Shown: positions 1 to 4,606 of the stretch, in pieces
Numbering within the stretch: position 1 is the stretch's first letter
How the letters are laid out: every line of letters starts with the position of its first letter
Assembly (NCBI GenBank): GCA_027066695.1
Contig: JAMONE010000198.1
Location: 1 to 7,533 of the forward strand
DNA: 7,533 nucleotides
Source of the DNA: Micavibrio sp.
GTDB taxonomy: Bacteria; Pseudomonadota; Alphaproteobacteria; Micavibrionales; Micavibrionaceae
Direction of reading: 5' to 3'
Position numbers and translations under genes: made by a program
Notes under the pieces: model-generated
Database searches by the model: none
Told to the model about the DNA's origin: nothing
Seen by the model: the letters and a program-made list of their open reading frames with translations, nothing else

Positions 1-389
1 GTGGGCTTAAAGTGCTGGCAACTATTCGTGGGCATATCACTCATGCGGGTGCGCCGCAGTTATTTGCTACTGCTCCTATTGGCGCGTTGCAAAAATTATC
101 AGAAAAATCTGGCTGGGCTTTGGCAGATGTTGATTTATTCGAGATTAACGAAGCTTTCGCCGTTGTTACTATGGCGGCGATGAAGGATTTGGATTTACCT
201 GATGATAAGGTGAATATCCATGGCGGCGCGTGCGCGCTTGGTCACCCTATCGGCGCATCGGGTGCGCGAATATTGGTCACATTATTGGCCGCAATGCAGC
301 GATGCGATGTATCAAGGGGCATGGCAACATTATGTATCGGTGGCGGTGAGGCCGTGGCTATAGCAATTGAGCGGGAAGATCATAGATGA
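1..389 (+). CDS. Thiolase (acetyl-CoA acetyltransferase family), C-terminal part only
   Basis: This is the 3' end of a thiolase gene whose start lies left of the window; the frame (first full codon at base 3) is open to the edge, leaving about 128 residues. Three family signatures are visible: NEAFA in the loop near the active site, the GHPIGASGAR motif with the catalytic His (bases 243-245), and CIGGGEA with the second catalytic Cys (bases 333-335). The nucleophilic Cys of the N-terminal half is off-window. Thiolases of this family cleave or form 3-ketoacyl-CoAs in the cytoplasm. The stop (TGA 387-389) overlaps the start of the dehydrogenase gene by 4 bases, so the two are probably translationally coupled. 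Followed by an HSD10-type dehydrogenase and prpBCD, it may well cleave 2-methylacetoacetyl-CoA to acetyl-CoA and propionyl-CoA; this is inference, and acetoacetyl-CoA or straight-chain 3-ketoacyl-CoA specificity is equally compatible with the motifs. Confidence 0.93.
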   Translation, partial: GLKVLATIRGHITHAGAPQLFATAPIGALQKLSEKSGWALADVDLFEINEAFAVVTMAAMKDLDLPDDKVNIHGGACALGHPIGASGARILVTLLAAMQRCDVSRGMATLCIGGGEAVAIAIEREDHR

Positions 390-1141
390 AGGATTTAAAC
401 GGCGTAGCAGCAATTGTAACTGGCGGCGGCTCTGGCATGGGCGCAGTAATGGCTGAAACTTTAGCCAAGGCAGGCGCTAAGGTAGCTATATGGGATATGA
501 ACACTAAATCAGCCAATAATATTGACGGGCTAGCGGTGGAGTGTGATGTCACTAGCGAGGCAAGCGTACTAAGTGCTTTGGATATATCACAAAAAGCTCA
601 TGGCATTGCTCGTATATTGATTAATTGCGCAGGTATATTACGCGCTGAGCGAATTGTCGGGCGCGAAGCTCCTGCTAGTCTTGAAAATTTTACGGAGGTT
701 ATAAATGTTAATTTGATCGGAACATTTAACACTATGCGCCTTGCCGCGACGGCAATGTCTAAGCTTGAGCCGATAACGCAATCGGGCGAGCGCGGAGTAA
801 TTATCAATGCGGCTTCTATTGCTGCGTTTGAAGGGCAGATCGGTCAAGCGGCTTATTCGGCCTCTAAAGCGGGCATTGTAGGAATGATTTTACCTGCCGC
901 GCGTGAGCTTGCGGGCTTTGGCATTCGGGTTATGGCGATTGCACCAGGCGCGGTTGCTACCCCGATGATTGGTGAGATATCGCAAGAGATACAAGATTCC
1001 ATTGCCGCCTCTATCCCCTTCCCTAAACGCATGGCAAAGCCAGAGGAATTTGCAGAACTTGCGCTGCATATTGTGCATAATGAAATGCTGAATGGCGAGG
1101 TTATTCGCCTCGATGGCGCAGCGCGTCTTGCGGCTAAATAA
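386..1141 (+). CDS. HSD10-type short-chain dehydrogenase (3-hydroxyacyl-CoA / 2-methyl-3-hydroxybutyryl-CoA dehydrogenase)
   Basis: A full-length classical SDR of 251 residues. The cofactor loop TGGGSGMG is at residues 12-19, and Asp37 at the end of the second strand predicts NAD(H) rather than NADP(H). The DV pair is at 54-55 and NCAG at 80-83. The catalytic set is Asn109, Ser144, Tyr157 and Lys161, with the usual Y-x3-K spacing. The stretch around residues 145-163 (AFEGQIGQAAYSASKAG) and the C-terminal NGEVIRLDGA closely resemble mitochondrial HSD17B10 and its bacterial homologues, which oxidise 3-hydroxyacyl-CoAs including the isoleucine intermediate 2-methyl-3-hydroxybutyryl-CoA. The ATG lies in an ATGA overlap with the thiolase stop; a GGGAAG-like ribosome site lies about 8 bases upstream, inside the thiolase gene. 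The exact substrate is inferred from family and neighbours. A general 3-hydroxybutyryl-CoA dehydrogenase is the main alternative. Confidence 0.93.
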   Translation: MKDLNGVAAIVTGGGSGMGAVMAETLAKAGAKVAIWDMNTKSANNIDGLAVECDVTSEASVLSALDISQKAHGIARILINCAGILRAERIVGREAPASLENFTEVINVNLIGTFNTMRLAATAMSKLEPITQSGERGVIINAASIAAFEGQIGQAAYSASKAGIVGMILPAARELAGFGIRVMAIAPGAVATPMIGEISQEIQDSIAASIPFPKRMAKPEEFAELALHIVHNEMLNGEVIRLDGAARLAAK

Positions 1142-1147
1142 TAATTC

Positions 1148-1153
1148 AAAGGA
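1148..1153 (+). promoter_or_regulatory. Ribosome binding site of prpB
   Basis: AAAGGA sits in the short gap between the dehydrogenase stop and the tandem ATG ATG of prpB. The spacing is 4 bases to the first ATG and 7 to the second. It rules out the longer upstream start at 1092 and slightly favours the second ATG at 1161. Confidence 0.6.
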
Positions 1154-1157
1154 AATC

Positions 1158-2006
1158 ATGATGAAGCAAAGTTTTTATGACGCTCTTAAGAATGCTAAAC
1201 CGCTGCAAATTGTTGGGGTTATTAATGCTTATTGCGCGATTTTAGCGGAAAAATCAGGGCATAGGGCGTTGTATTTATCAGGCGCGGGGGTGGCTAATGC
1301 TTCTTATGGCTTGCCTGATTTGGGCGTTACTACGCTGGATAATGTGCTAGAAGATGCGCGGCGCATCGTTGCTGCTAGTGATTTGCCATTGCTTGTTGAT
1401 ATTGATACGGGCTGGAATGATATTGGCGAAACTATAAAAGCCATGCAAAGCGCAGGCGTTGCGGGTATTCATATGGAAGACCAAGCGGCGCATAAACGTT
1501 GCGGCCATCGTCCGAATAAAGAGCTGATATCTAAAGAGGAGATGGGCGAGCGCATCAAACAAGCGGTAGCGGCAAAAACTGATAGTAACTTCCTGATAAT
1601 GGCACGTTGTGACGCGCTGGCTAGTGAGGGGTTAGAAGCTGTTATTGAACGATCAGCTTATTATGCAACTTGCGGGGCAAATGCAATTTTTGCCGAAGCC
1701 ATGACCGATTTATCGCATTATCAGCAAATAAAAGCTGCTCTTAATGTTCCTTTGCTTGCCAATATCACAGAGTTTGGTAAGACTGATCTCTATAGTGCAG
1801 ATGAGCTGGCGGGGGCGGGTGTTGATATGGCTTTATACCCTCTTACAGCTTTTAGAGCGATGAGTAAGGCTGCGCTTGATGTTTATCAAACTTTATTAAA
1901 TGAAGGTTCTCAGGCTAGTAGCATTGAAAACATGCAAACTCGCGAAGAGCTTTACGAATATCTTGATTATCATAAATTAGAACAAGAGGTTGATAGTAAA
2001 AAATGA
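1158..2006 (+). CDS. prpB: 2-methylisocitrate lyase PrpB
   Basis: PrpB cleaves (2R,3S)-2-methylisocitrate to pyruvate and succinate, the last step of the methylcitrate cycle, in the cytoplasm with Mg2+. The product has 282 residues, slightly under the roughly 295 of enterobacterial PrpB. It shows the isocitrate lyase/PEP mutase fold signatures: substrate loop YLSGAGVANASYG (39-51), metal-binding acids in DIDTG (Asp81, Asp83), MEDQ (106-109), and the catalytic KRCGHRPNK loop (113-121, Cys115). NITEFG, ALYPL-AFRAM and MQTREELYEY follow as in characterised PrpB. A longer reading from 1092 would overlap the dehydrogenase and add a non-homologous N-terminus, so it was rejected. ATG at 1158 and 1161 are both possible: the AAAGGA ribosome site (1148-1153) lies 4 bases from the first and 7 from the second, so 1161 may be the true start. 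The gap after the dehydrogenase is 16 bases. The 3' end overlaps prpC. Confidence 0.97.
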   Translation: MMKQSFYDALKNAKPLQIVGVINAYCAILAEKSGHRALYLSGAGVANASYGLPDLGVTTLDNVLEDARRIVAASDLPLLVDIDTGWNDIGETIKAMQSAGVAGIHMEDQAAHKRCGHRPNKELISKEEMGERIKQAVAAKTDSNFLIMARCDALASEGLEAVIERSAYYATCGANAIFAEAMTDLSHYQQIKAALNVPLLANITEFGKTDLYSADELAGAGVDMALYPLTAFRAMSKAALDVYQTLLNEGSQASSIENMQTREELYEYLDYHKLEQEVDSKK

Positions 2007-3118
2007 GCATAAAAAAGACAGGTGGACTTGCAGGTATAGTTGCAGGTGAGACGGCTATTTCTGCTGCGGGCGGGGCGCATAACCTTGAATATCGGGGTTA
2101 TAGCATTTACGATCTGGCCGAACATTGTATATTCGAGGAAGTGGCGTACTTACTGCTTTATGGCGCATTGCCTGCGCAAGATCAGCTTGATACATTTATG
2201 GAGCGCTTACATGCTCAGCGCGACTTACCCAAAGCTCTTAAAGGGGTTTTAGAGCAAATTCCAGCAGATACGCATCCAATGGATGTTATGCGCACGGGCG
2301 TGTCGTTGCTAGGTAATTTAGAGCATGAAAGCGAAAGCCACGATCAATACGCAATTTCAGAGCGATTATTAGCCACGCTTCCAGCTATTTTGGCTTATTG
2401 GTGGAATTATGCACAAAATGCTAAGCGCATTGAATGCACAAGTGATGCCCAAACTATTGCGGGGCATTTCTTAACGCTGCTGCATCAAAAGCCTGACGTA
2501 CGGCTGCATGTGCGGGCTATGCATGTTTCGCTTATTTTATATGCCGAGCATGAATTTAATGCTTCGACCTTTACCGCGCGCATTATTGCATCAACATTAT
2601 CGGATTTCTATTCTGCGGTTGGCGGAGCTATTGGCGCGTTGCGAGGCCCTCTTCATGGTGGGGCGAATGAGGCAGCTATGGAGATTATCTCTCGCGCTAA
2701 AAACCCTGATGATGCGGCGCAGATGATTAGGCAAATGCTGGAGAACAAAGATCTTATTATGGGTTTTGGCCACCGCGTTTATAGTGAAGCTGATCCGCGT
2801 AACCGTGTAATTAAAGACTGGTCAAAACGGCTTTGCACCGAAAATGGCCAGCCTATGCTTTATGAAATTTCCGAGACAATAGAAAAATTAATGTGGGAGG
2901 AAAAAAACCTCTTCCCTAATCTCGATTTTTACTCGGCCTCAGTTTATCATATGATGGATATTCCAACGCCGCTATTTACTCCGATATTTGTTATGTCGCG
3001 TGTGTCAGGCTGGGCAGCGCATATATTCGAGCAGCGCAGCAATAATAAGCTCATCCGTCCGAACGCTGATTATACGGGGGCGAATGGCCTTAAATTTATA
3101 AATATAGAGGATAGGTAA
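2003..3118 (+). CDS. prpC: 2-methylcitrate synthase PrpC (citrate synthase family)
   Basis: PrpC condenses propionyl-CoA with oxaloacetate to give 2-methylcitrate, the entry step of the methylcitrate cycle. The 371 residues match the short, type-II-like citrate synthase family (usually 370-390). The catalytic triad is visible: His218 in GPLHGGANE, His257 in GFGHRVYSEADPRN, and Asp308 in NLDFYSASVYHMM. Features typical of PrpC rather than housekeeping GltA are the start (GLAGIVAGETAIS), HPMDVMRTGVS near residues 90-101, LYAEHEFNASTFTAR near residues 179-193, and the end RVSGWAAHIFEQR...NKLIRP.ADY.G. No N-terminal beta-sheet domain of the type found in NADH-regulated GltA is present. The start overlaps the prpB stop as ATGA; the nearest purine-rich site (AGAGG, 1985-1989) is 13 bases away, so translation is probably coupled to prpB. 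Propionyl-CoA and acetyl-CoA use commonly overlap in this family, but position in prpBCD supports the 2-methylcitrate role. Confidence 0.96.
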   Translation: MSIKKTGGLAGIVAGETAISAAGGAHNLEYRGYSIYDLAEHCIFEEVAYLLLYGALPAQDQLDTFMERLHAQRDLPKALKGVLEQIPADTHPMDVMRTGVSLLGNLEHESESHDQYAISERLLATLPAILAYWWNYAQNAKRIECTSDAQTIAGHFLTLLHQKPDVRLHVRAMHVSLILYAEHEFNASTFTARIIASTLSDFYSAVGGAIGALRGPLHGGANEAAMEIISRAKNPDDAAQMIRQMLENKDLIMGFGHRVYSEADPRNRVIKDWSKRLCTENGQPMLYEISETIEKLMWEEKNLFPNLDFYSASVYHMMDIPTPLFTPIFVMSRVSGWAAHIFEQRSNNKLIRPNADYTGANGLKFINIEDR

Positions 3119-3122
3119 TCTT

Positions 3123-4568
3123 ATGAGCGCAAATGTTGAAAGCAATGAACGCCCTGATTTTGATAAAGTGATAATTGATATCGCTGATTACGTCATTAAC
3201 TATACGATTACGAGCGATGAAGCGTACGAAACTGCACGCTATTGTCTGATGGATACGATTGGCTGTGGCATTCTTGCGCTTAGCTTTCCTGCATGTACAA
3301 AAATGCTGGGGCATCAAATTGAGGGGACTATTGTGCCAAATGGTGCGCGCATTTTCGGCACTTCATATGAGCTTGATCCCGTAAAAGGTGCGTTTGATAT
3401 TGGATGCATGATCCGCTGGCTGGATTATAATGATACTTGGCTAGCCGCCGAATGGGGGCATCCGTCCGATAATCTCGGCGCAATATTGGCTGTGGCAGAT
3501 TATTTAAGCCGCGTAGCAGAGGCCGAGGGGCGCAAAGGTTTAAACATGCGCGATGTGTTAAGCGCAATGATTAAAGCGCATGAAATACAGGGCTGCCTTG
3601 CATTGGAAAATAGCTTTAACCGCGTGGGGCTGGATCATGTTGTGCTTGTGAAGGTGGCTTCTACTGCTATTGCTGCGCAGATGATGGGGGCAAATCGCAA
3701 TCAAATCATTGCTGCGGTGTCTCATGCTTGGCTGGATGGACAGGCCTTGCGCACCTATCGTCATGCGCCAAATGCAGGGTCGCGCAAGAGCTGGGCTGCG
3801 GGTGATGCGACTAGCCGCGCGGTGCGGCTTGCGCAGATAGTTATGAGCGGGGAGATGGGCTATCCTTCTGCTCTAAGCGCTCCGACATGGGGGTTTTATG
3901 ATGTGCTATTCAAAGGCAAAGAATTTACGTTTCAGCGTGAGTATGGCTCATATGTGATGGAGCAGATATTGTTCAAAATCTCGTATCCTGCCGAGTTTCA
4001 CTCTCAAACTGCCGTGGAATGCGCGATTAAGCTATCCGAGCAAATTAAAGGGCGTTTTAATGATATAAATAAGATAATTATTCACACTCATGAGGCGGCA
4101 ATCCGCATTATCTCTAAAACTGGCGCGCTACATAATCCAGCAGATCGAGATCATTGCTTGCAATATATGGTGGCTATTGGCTTGATTAATGGTGATTTGG
4201 TGGCGCAGGATTATGAGGATGACGCGGCGAGCAATCCTGACATTGATATGCTGCGCGATAAGATGGAGGTGGTCGAGGATAAACGCTATAGCTCTGATTA
4301 CCATGAGCCTGACAAACGCTCTATTGCTAACGCAATGCAGATTATTTTTAAGGATGGAAGTTCAACCGATAAAATCGAGATTGAGTATCCCGTAGGTCAT
4401 AAACGCCGTCGCGCCGAAGGGATACCATTGCTTAAATCCAAGTTTGAGGCAAATCTGAAAACACATTACAGCGCAGGCCAAGTTGATAATATAATTGCGA
4501 TGTGCAGCGATCAAAATACACTCGAAAATATGAGTGTTACAGAATTTATGAAAGCATTATCCATTTGA
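3123..4568 (+). CDS. prpD: 2-methylcitrate dehydratase PrpD (MmgE/PrpD family)
   Basis: PrpD dehydrates 2-methylcitrate to 2-methylaconitate without an iron-sulfur cluster. The protein has 481 residues, almost the same length as enterobacterial PrpD (483), and is collinear with it throughout. The strongest stretch is LDYNDTWLAAEWGHPSDN (100-117), followed by MIKAHEIQGCLALENSFNRV, LRTYRHAPNAGSRKSWAAGD, MGYPSALSAP-WGFYDV, PAEFHSQTAVE and NPADRDHCLQYMVAI (Asp341-Arg342-Asp343-His344). The conserved end EYPVGHKRRR...GIPLL is present. These match the PrpD subgroup rather than the wider MmgE/iminosuccinate-type relatives. The gene starts 4 bases after the prpC stop; an AGG at 3113-3115, seven bases from the ATG, may serve as ribosome site. 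This is the last gene of the plus-strand block. Using PrpD means the organism does not need AcnD/PrpF for this step, but an aconitase must rehydrate 2-methylaconitate; none is encoded here. Confidence 0.97.
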   Translation: MSANVESNERPDFDKVIIDIADYVINYTITSDEAYETARYCLMDTIGCGILALSFPACTKMLGHQIEGTIVPNGARIFGTSYELDPVKGAFDIGCMIRWLDYNDTWLAAEWGHPSDNLGAILAVADYLSRVAEAEGRKGLNMRDVLSAMIKAHEIQGCLALENSFNRVGLDHVVLVKVASTAIAAQMMGANRNQIIAAVSHAWLDGQALRTYRHAPNAGSRKSWAAGDATSRAVRLAQIVMSGEMGYPSALSAPTWGFYDVLFKGKEFTFQREYGSYVMEQILFKISYPAEFHSQTAVECAIKLSEQIKGRFNDINKIIIHTHEAAIRIISKTGALHNPADRDHCLQYMVAIGLINGDLVAQDYEDDAASNPDIDMLRDKMEVVEDKRYSSDYHEPDKRSIANAMQIIFKDGSSTDKIEIEYPVGHKRRRAEGIPLLKSKFEANLKTHYSAGQVDNIIAMCSDQNTLENMSVTEFMKALSI

Positions 4569-4570
4569 AA

Positions 4571-4596
4571 TGAGCCCTCCAAGGGACGAGGTCTCA
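4571..4596. terminator. Possible weak hairpin in the convergent gap
   Basis: The 38-base gap between the two convergent stop codons contains CCCT-CCA-AGGG (4575-4585). It is flanked by TGAG (4571-4574) and CTCA (4593-4596), which could extend the stem across a seven-base one-sided bulge. There is no proper run of T after it on either strand (only TTT on the minus-strand side), so it is not a textbook intrinsic terminator. It is the only candidate structure in a place where both transcripts must end. Confidence 0.3.
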
Positions 4597-4606
4597 GTAT
4601 AGTAAT

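Noticed and set aside
1092..1157. Upstream in-frame ATG that would lengthen prpB by 22 residues
   Set aside because: It lies inside the end of the dehydrogenase gene, adds sequence unlike PrpB N-termini, and the AAAGGA site at 1148-1153 serves the later ATG codons.
853..1159. Minus-strand open frames of 98 and 89 residues opposite the dehydrogenase gene
   Set aside because: They are antisense to a conserved SDR, have unnatural composition and no family resemblance.
2897..2911. A-AAA-AAC heptamer after GAGG and followed by CCTC in prpC, resembling a -1 slippery site with a small hairpin
   Set aside because: The -1 frame reaches a stop (TAA 2917-2919) after three codons, before the end of the conserved protein. 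The heptamer simply encodes Glu-Lys-Asn in a normally conserved stretch, and no useful product would result.
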